This document shows positions 34,338 to 46,300 of a stretch of 64,000 nucleotides of DNA, in pieces. The stretch covers positions 322,922-386,921 of the forward strand of contig CAUJNA010001446.1 in NCBI GenBank assembly GCA_963377175.1, given 5' to 3'. The DNA comes from Effrenium voratum. Its lineage: Eukaryota; Sar; Dinophyceae; Suessiales; Symbiodiniaceae. Both the position numbers and the translations under genes were made by a program. The notes under the pieces were generated by a model, which was not told the DNA's origin, ran no database searches, and worked only from the letters and a program-made list of their open reading frames with translations. Position 1 is the stretch's first letter, and each line of letters starts with the position of its first letter.

Positions 34338-37300
34338 GAGAGGGAGAGCAAACACACACGCAAGCATCACGACTGGAACACAACATTCCATCTTCGGGAG
34401 GGTGGGTGCGAGAGGATCCCCACCTCGGGGCCTGGCTTCCCGAACGGCCTGCTGCTCCATGACGCCGCGCTGGCCCGAAGCCGGCTGCGCGGGCGGGCGG
34501 AGGATGCGCTCTTCGCCGAAGACCCCAGCCTGCGACTTGGCGGCTCCAGAGTGACGTTCTCATTCGATGACCCTGTAAAACGGTGGCTTAAAGGGAATCC
34601 CCCCTCAAGCTGTTCACTTTAAGGGACCGGAAGAATTCCGTACACATTTTAAGGCTCGGTAATTATGGCATGTGGCCCAGAATCATGCAACATGTTGGAT
34701 TGGCAAAAGCAGAGGTTAAGTTGAAATCACACGCTTCCAACAGGGGTTTGCATCCCGTAAGGGGATGCAGATCAATGTTTGCGGAAACCACTCCTTCCAG
34801 TATCCGACTGGCTTGTAAATCCACCCTGTTGACCCGGGATTGACAAGCCTGTAAGATAAATGCCAAAACGCGACGTATTCTTCAACTTGAATTGACTGAA
34901 AGCTGCATCAAACATCCAAAAGTTCTGAACTGTCTGTCAACTACCCAGCGCTTCTGAATTGCATGTCTAGGTGTAAAATGTTGAAAATAAACAGCACATG
35001 GCGCGGGGAAGAGTTCAAACACATTGTAGGGGCTGCCTTTTTCACTTGGGCGGGATATGTGGCAATTCACCGCGAATTACCCCTATTTACCCCTGGAGGT
35101 ATGAGCTGTTGAACAAAGACTGCAGCTATCCATGCCATATATCAACCGGACAACAAAGCTTCGCGGAAATGTTGTTCCTGTTCTGCTGGGTTCCTCACTA
35201 TGGTCAAGCCAGGCCCAAAACCGGGCCCCTTTTTCGATCAGAGTCGCCAGGTGACTGGCCGATCAGTTGCGCAAGTTTCCCTCTTAGAGACACAAGCTTC
35301 CGGGCATGCGGTTTTCCGTTGCAAAACCGCTGCCTGACGCTCTCCGAGCGCCTGGCTTCAGGATCCAAAAGCTCCGCCGTGGTCTGAGTTTCGTAGAGAT
35401 CGACTCGCGGGTGGATTTGGTGCGTCGGGGCTTGCCGAAGTTCTTCGACCTCGAGGCGGCGCCCCTGGAGGCCTCGGAAGTTGGACGTAAAAGTCGGTGG
35501 CGTTCCACCGGTTGGCTTAGGCGTTCCTGTGACTTATGGACATGGACTACCCTTACCCTGCCCAAATCCCGACCACAAGGCCACAAGAACACACTTTCAT
35601 CCCGCTTTCATAGGGAGGTAGTGGCTGGTGGTGGCCAGCTAGTGCTTCCCGCGAGTGAACATAGAGCGACTGCCCCAAGCACCTTTTCCACCACCAGGGC
35701 AAACCAGGATGTATACCAATAGTGGTATACCCTTTGTTTTCCTAACCCTGAAGCTGAACCATGATGACTCAACTGAAGACACAGCAAGGACCCCTGCGCC
35801 TTTGCCTTTGGCATCTTGTCACCTCGTTGGTACGATAGACGGCCAGACTTTGCTGTTTTGCTTTTTTTTCGACGTTTCTCAGCCGAGATTGAGTGATGCT
35901 GTGCTGACCACGAAGTACCCATGTTGAGACTCCGCTGATTTTTGTTTGCCGACACAGGAGGGCTGCAACTCGAGCAAGTCGAAGATGGCGCAGTCTGTGG
36001 CCAAATCTTTGAGTGACAGCATTCAAGGCATCTCCGAGGGCCGCCGTATCTCGCTGACCCGGTTGGAGAAGGCCAACGGCGAAAATGCCCAGGTCTCCTA
36101 CCATACTGCCACGGGACAATGGGTGGTTTGTTCCAAGACACCCGGCGTACTTACTGACGGGCCTGACGGGCCCCAGCTCAAATGACCGCCGTGTTGCTTG
36201 ACCTGGGTTACCTCTCCAGTGCATGTCGGAACACCCCAGACCTGTCCGTCGAAGGTGGGTAATTACCTGAGGCTCCGCTTTATGAGGCGCGAGCCAGCCG
36301 CAAAGCAGAGTGTAACGTCATGTTTCTCCCATTGCCCCCATGTGACTCAGTGAAACGCAATCCTTGCAACCTCGACAACTGGTTGGCACTATTTCGCAAC
36401 CATCCACAGAACGTATGATGATTGCACCATATTGCACCCACCCATTGACCATGGTCAATTTCGGAATCGACACGTCGATCGGTGAGCAGAATAAGCAAGC
36501 CGGAGGGAATTCAAGCGCCAAACAACCGGCAAAAGCGACAATGGACCATTTGCCAGCCGCTTGATACTTTCTTTCAGCCTCTACTTGTTTGGGCTAGTTC
36601 CGGCTAGTTACGGCTAGTTTGACTCGTTGTTTGGAGGTTAGGGTGGCGTGATGTGCAACAGGTACACAAAAGAGAGCCCTTTGGATGTGTCTTGGGATGT
36701 CTTGGGGCTGGACATGTTCTATAAAGGGTACCGCCCTTTCTGGAGTCATTTTGAGAGGATCCCACACAGAAGCCACTCCTTGGGGGGCTTCCCCTATTTG
36801 CAGCTGTGTGAGCGCATCATTATCTTGATTATAGGCACATATGGCCAGCAAGGAGTTGCGCTGGCCACTTTCAGCCATGTTCAGAGATGCTTTGTTGTTT
36901 TTTGCAAGAATGCTTATGCCAATTAAAAAAGCCTCTCTTTTTGAGGCTTGCTGGCTGCAGATCCCCCTTTTTTTCCGCCCAAGGAACGTGTCCATCCTGG
37001 CCGGGACCTCTGCGGAGCTGGAGCTGCCGCACTGGGCGGACCGAAGGTACCGCTTCGCCCGCCAGATCGGGCAGCTGTGGTTCGCCCAGCTCCAGTCCTT
37101 GGAGCCTCGGGCGAAGCGAAGCGAAGCGAAGCAGTTGGCACCTGGCTGGAGGTGTCCCAAAATGGGCGGAAGGAACCTTTATGGTGGGTCTCCTTGTGGC
37201 CGTTTTCCGTTTGACTGCCAACAAAAGAGGAGGGTTCCCGTAAAAAAACAAACGCACGACCAGGTGTGAATTTGAATCAAATTGTCCTCGACGTCCACCA

Positions 37301-40300
37301 AAACGTACTTTAGATATTGGATAGCCGTTAGGTGCTGGTGTTTTTTTTTGCCTAGGCCTTGAAACGCTTTCGGTATTGGGTTTGGCCCGTTTCGGCTCCA
37401 GCCCCAAAAGGTCTCATAACCGGAGTTTTAAGACTTGCTTGACCTTGGACCTCAGCCAAGTTCGCAACCTCAAAGATAGTCCTACCAACAATCATGGAAG
37501 TGAACAACCCCCTTTTGCAAGACTACTCGCCTTTGGAGCAGCATCTAGAAGGAACATGTTATGTGTCTTTATCTTGTTCTTTTTCTTTTTTTGCGAGGAC
37601 TCCGACAAATGGCTGGTTTCGCTTTTAGTTTCCCTTCAATCCAACCCGAACATAGCCGCCGCCCCAAAAAAGAGACACCTATATTTGGGTGCCTTATTGT
37701 GGTATCTGGTATCCACAGGGAAAGTTTTCAGCTGCCAAAGTTGCCATAGGAACCGGCGGCTGGTTCGAGGCTGCGGGAGGCTCTAGGCAGCGGCACGCTG
37801 GTGGGGGAGATGATTGGAGGCACAGGGGACAAGATGTGTTTGTGGTTACACTCCCCCAAACCAACATGGAACCTCAGGACCTCTTGGGAAGACTCGGTTC
37901 CATCATGCTAAACGATGCCCCCGTTACTGCACCCTTAACTTAGCCAGCATGACTTCACCCCGGAGGAACGTGCCATGGGGATGGCCCACTTAACATCACC
38001 AAAATTGAATTCCCTTCTTGTTTTGTGAAATCCTCACCAGAGATTGTCCACCCGCAACTGGGATACTAGGGCATCATGTTTGACTCTTGCCCAAAGCCGG
38101 CCTTTTGGCCGTTGAGGGTCCCCCTTTTTGGTCATGCTTTCGAAAGGTTGACCATTTATGTGTCCTTGGAAACGGAGTTGATTGTTCCCTTTCGGAATAG
38201 TCTCCAAATAATGTTTTGTGGTACTTATGTCGGGCACCCATCTAGCAAGAACGAACCATGCTTGGGGACATTCCGAGATCACTGGATGAATGCTTACCCC
38301 TGATTCATAACCATCCTCCTCCCCCCTTCAAGGTCGGCAAGGTCCTGAAAAAAGGTCTTTGTAGGGTCCCCCCTTGTCAAGACCCCAAACCATCATCGCG
38401 GATTTCAGGGGAGTTGTCTACGCACGAGCCAAAGCCCTAGCGTGTTCCAGTAATCCACACTTGGTGGTTTGGAATAGTAGTTTGGAATTTGAACCCCTGG
38501 TTCCTGTGGAGAGTAAATGCAAAACCACTCCCTAGCCTCCAAACCACCAATTAGGGGGAAGCTGAATCACGCTGCGCCTTACACTCCCCACCCCCCAAAA
38601 ACACCTCCACGTTTCATCTATCTGAGTCCTTCGTGACGTGGGGGGGCCATTTTGGGCATTTTGGGAGTTGCTTGGGGTGACTTTGGGGCCGCCAGGCAGT
38701 GGGGCTCACCTCATCGACTACGGACCCGAGAAGAGGCTGCGATGGTTTGCTTTGGTGCCACACGATGGCGTTGAGCCCTGCTGGGCGCCGGCAGCGTGCC
38801 GGGCCTTTCTGGCGCCTCGCCATGCCCGGCAGCAAGCTAGCCACTTTTTGGGCTCGGCTTCGGCTTGTCCCAAAGCTTATTTGTATATATATATATATAT
38901 ATACTGTATATAATGCGAAGACTTGTAAGTTATGAGTGGGATGTCATTGACTTGTTGCACTTTTGAGGAACGTGCTCACTTCGAGGGGAGCGGGGTTCAG
39001 AATTCTAGTTTGAACGAATCCAGCCTCTTTGGCCCGCAATCGATTCACTTTGGAGAAACCACGGCCTTGCACAAGGATCAGTCTTCGCATGCTGCAAATT
39101 GAAAGCAGTCCGGGCCAGTCATGGTGTGCTCGCATAGTTTTGTTGGGATACCGTGGGGCAAGGGCTTTCTACAGAAGCATGTTTTGAACGGGTCGTGGCG
39201 CCCAAACATTGCACTGCCAGCGTTTTCGTGGTGCTCCAAGGGGTGTGTGTGTGTGTGTGTGGCAGGTATGTCCCACCGCGCTGGCACCCACGTTCAAACC
39301 ACAAGGGGCACGTGTTTTTTGGTCAGTGCAATTTTGCCAGGCTTCAACATTTAGCCAGGGGCAGGAAGCCTAGACAGAACAAAACCGAATTGCAGCAGGT
39401 GTTGACCTTTAAAATTACAATTCGCCGTATTTAAATGATCTCGATGATTGCCGCTTCTTGATTTCGCATGGTTGCTGTTTGTTGTTACTGATTTGGCTTA
39501 CGAGGGGTGCGGGGGGTAGAGAGAGCCAAAACAGGTTTGGACAGGACGCCTTGAACATGCACCAATCTTTGGGGCGCGGCTGGCCTGGCCTTGGGGGGCA
39601 TCTTAGTAACCATGTTGTTTGACTTACTAAAAGGAAATTAAAGGGACGAAGCGTTTTTTGGCTTTTGTTTGCAGACCCCCTACAAAATGCACCCAGCTTG
39701 CACAGATTTTGCCACATGCTTGGGAAGAATTGGCGGGGAAAAGGGAGCCCAGCCATAGGAGCCTTGGACACAAGCGGTGCAAACCCATCCCCGCAGATTC
39801 AACGTGGACCCACTTTTGGGGGTCCCATGGTCCCCTGTCAACATTGGATGTTTCGTGTTCATCCGGAGGGCGGCTTGAATTTCCGAGGCGGATGTAGGCT
39901 TGCCCGGCGTTGCGGGCAAAGTGCTGGGCCCTACAGAAGGCTTCGCCAATGCCCGCGATGTGATGGAGACGCTGCTATTTGACTTGTTGGGAACATGGGA
40001 ACATGTGCGTATTGCCAGGCTCCAGCTGTTTGCCTTTTTGGTTTTCCTTCCTTTCCCCTCTCAACTAGCAATCAGTTGGCTTTCTCGAAGTCTGGCCCGG
40101 CATTTTCCCATAGCCAACCAAGAGTTATGTTTTTGCGCTTGGGGCAATAGCCCCACAGGAGACCCTGCAGTTTGAAGCGACCTGCACGGAGAAAGCGCCG
40201 ATGGCGGAAGCGGGCGAGGGTTACGTTGTTTACCTGACGGCCCATTCGGACATCGGCAGCTCCGACTCTCAGCGCAACAGATAGCAGTTTGGCCTTGGTT

Positions 40301-43300
40301 GGGGCTCAGTCTTCAGCGCAGGAGTGATTCCAGGTAAATCATTCAGCAACAATCTGCACACCTGCAATCAGGCGTGTGTTCCTTTCCACTTGTTAGGTGG
40401 TTTGGTTGGGCAAGCTCAAGACCGCGGAGTATCGCCTGCTGCGGCGCATGCGGGAGAGGGCCAAGCACTTCGCACGCAGCGGGGGGTGCGTGCTGGTGGA
40501 GGACGTTCTTTAAGGTTGTGGTGACGAAGAAGTTCGAGTCATAGGAGCAGCGGACAATAGTACTTGTAGCCTGTTGATTTGGAGAGGACGTGGAGGGCCT
40601 ACCCAATATCCCGTATCTTCTCCAAACACAAGGGGCATACCTCCTTGAACCGTCATCTGTAAGTCATATTGTCCGAGGCTCAAATCTAGGGCCGGGTAAG
40701 TTCCCGTTCTGTGCAGGGATCCTTCTTTTGGAAAACCATTCTTCTGAATGCACCGTCTTACTGATGAAGGACACACATTCAACGCATTGCTACCAGCATA
40801 GATTACTATCGGCTTGCCATTCACTCACTGAGCTGATTGGGTATCAACCCGTATCTGTCAATCATCCTGACATGTCTGAAGGCTTCATGTTATCCAATTA
40901 CTGTACAATACAACCGAACTTCTTGTCACAGCTTCATTTCGCAAGTGCCTTGTTCAGCAGCCTCCTTCATATGCACACGCACACACACACACACACACTT
41001 AGTCACATTCGCTTGTTCCCTGTTTGGGGCATGCCCCCCCCTGAGTTCGAAGCCGGGCCTTTCCGCCCCTGCCATGTGGAACACTTGGCTGGGGCGTTCT
41101 GTGTTACCAAGAGGACCCCCCGTTAAACAGAGAAAGTAGTCATAGAAATGGGGATCAGCCTCTTTGGCTTCGCAGACCTATGGACGCCTGCGGCATGTGG
41201 AATAAAACATGTGCATACCCCTTTTGTGCGGTGTTTGTAAGGGGGGGGTGCAAAATGGATGCAGTGTCCATTGGCAAGGGTGAATTTACAAATTGTCCAG
41301 AGCAGAGAGTCAGAGAGTCCATCTGGGTATGTGCCAAGAGCGGGAGACGCCAGCCATTGCGGTTTTCCAGTGGTTTCCATCCCAAGATAGAAAAAGACCA
41401 CCGTCAATTTCAGAAGGAAACACCCATATAAATTCTTGGTTTTCCACGGGGATGCACGCAAAAAAATCAAAGCTTTTGTGGGATTTCCAGGAGGTGCTGG
41501 ACTCCTACCGCCGCGAGGCACTGGCCGTCGGGGAGCCGCTGGCCACGGAGAAGGCGTGTCTTACGGGCTGGGTGGCTGGTGGCCTCCGTGGGTGTGGCTC
41601 AGAACAGGTCCCGTGAAATGGCGGATGTCCCAGGTGTCCTTTTGAAGCCGCCAGCCCCATTTCTTTAATATACCCGCAACAAGAACACAACCCCATATGT
41701 AGGCAGGTGTCAACCAAAGCAGCTCGGCCTTAGCTCTGGCCATGACAATGGCTTCAGTATGGCAGTTGTTTGCCTGCCATGTTGGCGAGTTGCTTTCATC
41801 TCAGCCTCCATGTCTCCAGTTATTTGTGCAGGTTCGTACCCTGGAGAAGCTGTGCAGCTTGATCTATGCTGAAGACATCCCGCCTGAAGGGGTCGATGAG
41901 AATTTCCTGCACTTGGCTCAACGTGCAGATGCCTACGACGGCAAGTACACCCCCCGAAAGCCGGCGCCGGCGGTGTGCGTCGTGGCCCCGCCCTTCGCTG
42001 CTGCCCCGGAGCTTCTGCAAAGCCTGCAGCAGCTGCTTAAGATGAAAGCTCAGAGCATCTCAGTTCAGTCAGGGTCGTTGCATTTCCCTTGAAGGTTTTT
42101 TAATTGTACATAGCTTTGCTTCACTTTGTTTCGCCCGTTGCAGGTGCACGTTTCCTTTTTCGTGGATCCCCCAGTGCGAATGAGCACAAAAAAGGTGCCC
42201 TGCTTCCCGGAATTGGCCACTATCCAAAGGGGGAGGGTGACGAATCCTACGTTGGGCAAGTGAGGCATGCCAGGCAGCCTGCCCAGCCTCGACACCGGCA
42301 ATTTGACCAGCGCATGGCAGGATTCCACCGCCGCGAAGCCCCGGATTTTTCTGAATCACGTGCCCTACTGCCTGGAGAGGTTGCTGTTTCCCGGCGGTGC
42401 AGGCGCTTCGGGTTCGGGCGCGGCGGAACCTGCAGCGAAGCGAAGGCGTTTGGCCAGAGAAGCCGTGGACGAACGCCGGGGTCACGGCGTGCAGCGTATC
42501 TGGGATGCTTTCTCTGTTTCTTTTTCACTTGAAGGCTAAAGAGCGAGAATCAGGCAGACGAACAGAGTATTCTTAGGGGCCAAAAGCTGAGATAGGTATC
42601 GCCAGCTCCTACAGCCGTCGGTGCCTTTTCATTTTCTGCGGCTGGGGTGAGCCGATGGCGAAGACTCAGCCGCTGACCCGCTGGGAGAGGAAGCTGCGGG
42701 AACCCGCCTCGGGGGCCTTTCTGAAGAAGCTTCAGGCAGGAGTCCAACGCGTTTGTTGTTTGTTTTGAGGGTACTCTTGTTTGGGCTGGCTGAAGGTTAC
42801 CAAAATGAAACCCGCCAAACTTTGGGCGCCTTGCAATTTTGAGACACACGCTTGCTATGTCTGCGGTTTGAGTTCGGGAGGACATAGGGGGAGACTCAAT
42901 AAGCCCAGGTCATGTTCAGGAAAGTTGGTCATGTGTTTGGCTGGATTCCCACAGGGCTAGCATGTGTGTAGAAGACTAACACCGATTTATTAGAACCAAT
43001 TCAGGGTTGCTGAAAGACCTCGGGCATTTTGAGGCCGCTACTTGTTTTGGTGTTTCAATCGAAGTTCGATTCATTTCTTCAGGCCTCCAATTGGTGGTTT
43101 GGATTTCGGTGGTTTGGTGGTTATAGGAGGGGTTTCCCAGAAAACCCTCTACCAAAGCCTGGGGTTCAAATCCCCAAACCACAAATTCGAACCACCAACT
43201 GAGGGTTGATCATTGGTGGGGGTGTCCTTTGAAGAATCCCGCTTAGATACACATACCGTTTTGTAAATACGATGAGCTTCATGTACTGTGTTAGAGAGCA

Positions 43301-46300
43301 GGGGGTTCGTATGATGATGAGAGGGACAGTTTGTGTATTGCTTTGGTTGGTGCAGTTCAGCACGCGAAATGCGAGGACTACATACAACTTCACAAGCAAC
43401 AATCATGTCCTTGTCCTTTCTGAACAGTTGTTCATTAATCACGCCATCTTTGCATGATAATTGCGGATGGTCTATTCACCAAGTTACGGACGAGCTTTCT
43501 GTGGACAGGCAAGCACAAGCAAACTCCTGGCATGGAATCAGGCACTCTGCCACTAGCATAGATCATAGAGATTGGAGTTGGCTTGCGAGTTGAATACGCC
43601 CGTTGGCAGTAGAGTTCGGCAAGTTAATTACACTTAAGTGCTGCTTGGACAGCCTCATTGACTTCCGTGCTTGAAGCGAGGCTTTGATGCCACTGTTCCC
43701 AGTTCACCAGCGCTGCTATGACAGACATTCACAAGATGCTTGCAGCTCTTTAGCAGGGGAAGCGAAATCTGGACCGTGTCAAATGAGACTTTGCGCTGTC
43801 TACGCGGACATTCATGATGTTTAATTGTGACATTCGCACTTGTGTCAGAACCGGGTGGGCTAACATCAACTTCTGACTAATCTGCAGAGCCATCCGAATC
43901 CGAGCCCCCCCTCCCGAAGACACCCTCTACAGCTCGGTTTGGCTGCGAAGGCCCAGGCCGTGCGGCTGCACGCGCGGGTGCCTGGCTCCCTGTGGCTCAG
44001 CTCCAGCGGCTTCAGCTCCGCGGCCATCGAAGGCGCCTGGGCGCGGGCGCAGCAACCGGAGCAGCTGCCCACCGTGGTAGCGGTGATCCCCTTGGCCGTG
44101 CCAGGCGCGATGGCGCGGGAAGGGGAGGAATTCTGAGGGGAGGGTGGCGGTGAAGAACAAATGATCGCAGCAATGCGTGTGTGTTGGGGGTTGGCTTCTT
44201 TTTGCAGTTTTGCCATGGTGTGCAGCGATGGGTGTTCGTTCACGTTAACAATTATTGACAATTGCAATGATTGCAGGTCCGCCAGCCTCGAGCAAGTGAC
44301 AAACGAAGAAACGACAGACATTGGGTTGCGCAGTCTTGCCGCTGGCAAGTGCAATGCCGGAGAGCTGGTCAATATAATTGGGAGTTCGCCGGTTTTCAGT
44401 GACATGTGGCTTGGTCAATGTCAGACAGCTTGAAAGCGTTTGCCGAGGCATGGGCAAGAGCTCGTTGCTGGAGGCATTATTCCGACGTTGCCAGGAAGCT
44501 TCCGACAAGTGTTTTCGACAGGGACTTCCTGTACACAGGGCTGAAGCTGCCACCAGCCCAACAACAAGCACACTGGCCTCAGCAGCGATCGTCTCTAGCA
44601 ACTGGGATGTTTCACATGTGCTTCTCTCTTGAAATGGCCTTCGCCAATTTCAAAGCCGCGAGATGTTTGTTTGAGAGCTTCCCTGCTACAGCAGACCAGC
44701 CACCTTTGCTATTTGCCAGCCTTATGGGTGTGACTGGAATGGGGCGCCGTCAATGTTAGCCGTTGTCCGGCCCTTCTTTTGTGGCCAGCAGCCAAAGTCA
44801 ACTCCAGACCCCTCACTGAATTCATCTAGGAATCGTGCTCTCCGTCAGCTTAGGTCCACGCTGTTGTGATTGTTGATATGTCGCTTCCTCACTTCTCGGT
44901 ATGCGTTACTTTGGGGTGAAACGTGTCCCCCCCGCCAGACCTCACACGGTCCCAAGCAAAGAGTCTAGACGGACACTGAGAAAAACCCGTGTACCACACA
45001 CGCTTTACCAAGGTTGGTTTTTGTCTTTCTCCTTGGGGGTCGGGGGGGGGGGGGTGCTTGAAAGGGAAACAAAAACGAAAACCACCGGTTCAGTGGGTGT
45101 CCCCCGTATATGACGGTGTCTCCCCCCCCCCCCCGTGCCTTTTTCGCCTCCTAGGCGACGCCTTCACCGGAGTCGAGCTGAAGCTTTTGGGCAGCGCATC
45201 CTCAGAGGATGTGGCCAGCTGCCGCCGGCGCGCGCAGGCGGCAGCTGGTCGGTGGAGTTGACATGGGTAACTTTATGATATTAAATAGGCCGTACTGTAT
45301 ATTGATGGACAAGACGAGCTATAGGGCGTCATTTCCCGGCTGGTGCTAAATGGCTCGGTCTTCTCAGCCAAGATGACGGCCTGTCAGTCCCTGAGTTTCT
45401 TTCGGCAGGGGTCGCGATTTGTGTGATGCTTCAAGGGAACATGTTGAGATGACATCGTGCTCGACCTGTTGGAATGATGCCTATAATGGAAATCGATGCC
45501 TTTTGGATGGGTTCAACTCAGTGCCAGGTGAAGTACCGCCGCGCCATCGACGACTTCTTGGCACAGGCGGCGGCAGGAGTGGCCGGACCTCCACATCTGC
45601 TGCTGTTGGACAAGACCCTTGGCAAATTCTCCCCTTGAGCCCCCGCAATCAGCTGTCGTTCCACAAGTTCAGGCCTTTCTCCGGCCTCAAGTCGCCTACC
45701 CCCCAATGCTGTCCCCCCCAATGCTGGCCGTCCCGTTTGGGTTGGAATTTATGGTCCGCAGAACCTTCACTCCAAGGAACCACCCGCCGGCCAGCCTCAC
45801 CAAAGAGGTGGAGGCCCTGAGCTCCGCGTGCCGCAGCCTTGGCTGCCAGCTGCAGCCCAAGGTCCTTTACCTCGATGCGAAGGACGAGGTGCGGAGGTCG
45901 CAGATGGAAACCGAGCGGCCCGGAACGGACAGCGAGCCATTCACTTGCGGTGAGGAACCATGGCTTTCAATCCGCCGACCTGCAATTCCCGTAAGTGGGG
46001 TAGGGATGGGTAGGGTTGTCATATATAAGCGCTTGCTGAGTACATTGCCCCTTTCCAAGGCAAACTGAAACCCAGGGCCCCCTTTGAGGAGTTAAAGTGG
46101 AGCCCTGCCCGAGGTTTTGTAGCACTTAGTTGATTGGTATCCTCCCTCCGGCGCCCCGGGTACTAGAACGGGTACAACGGATTAGTAAATGGTCACTTTG
46201 AAACAGACAAGATGGTGTCACGCTTCCCAGCTGTTGTCCACGGTAGGACCAGCCATATCCAAGCTGATGAACTCATTCGGGCAAGGGGAGGGGACTTTCG

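Noticed and set aside
44406..44759. 117-codon open frame overlapping the Walker A exon
   Set aside because: It is in another phase and would destroy the GMGKSS motif, which completes the preceding exon exactly.
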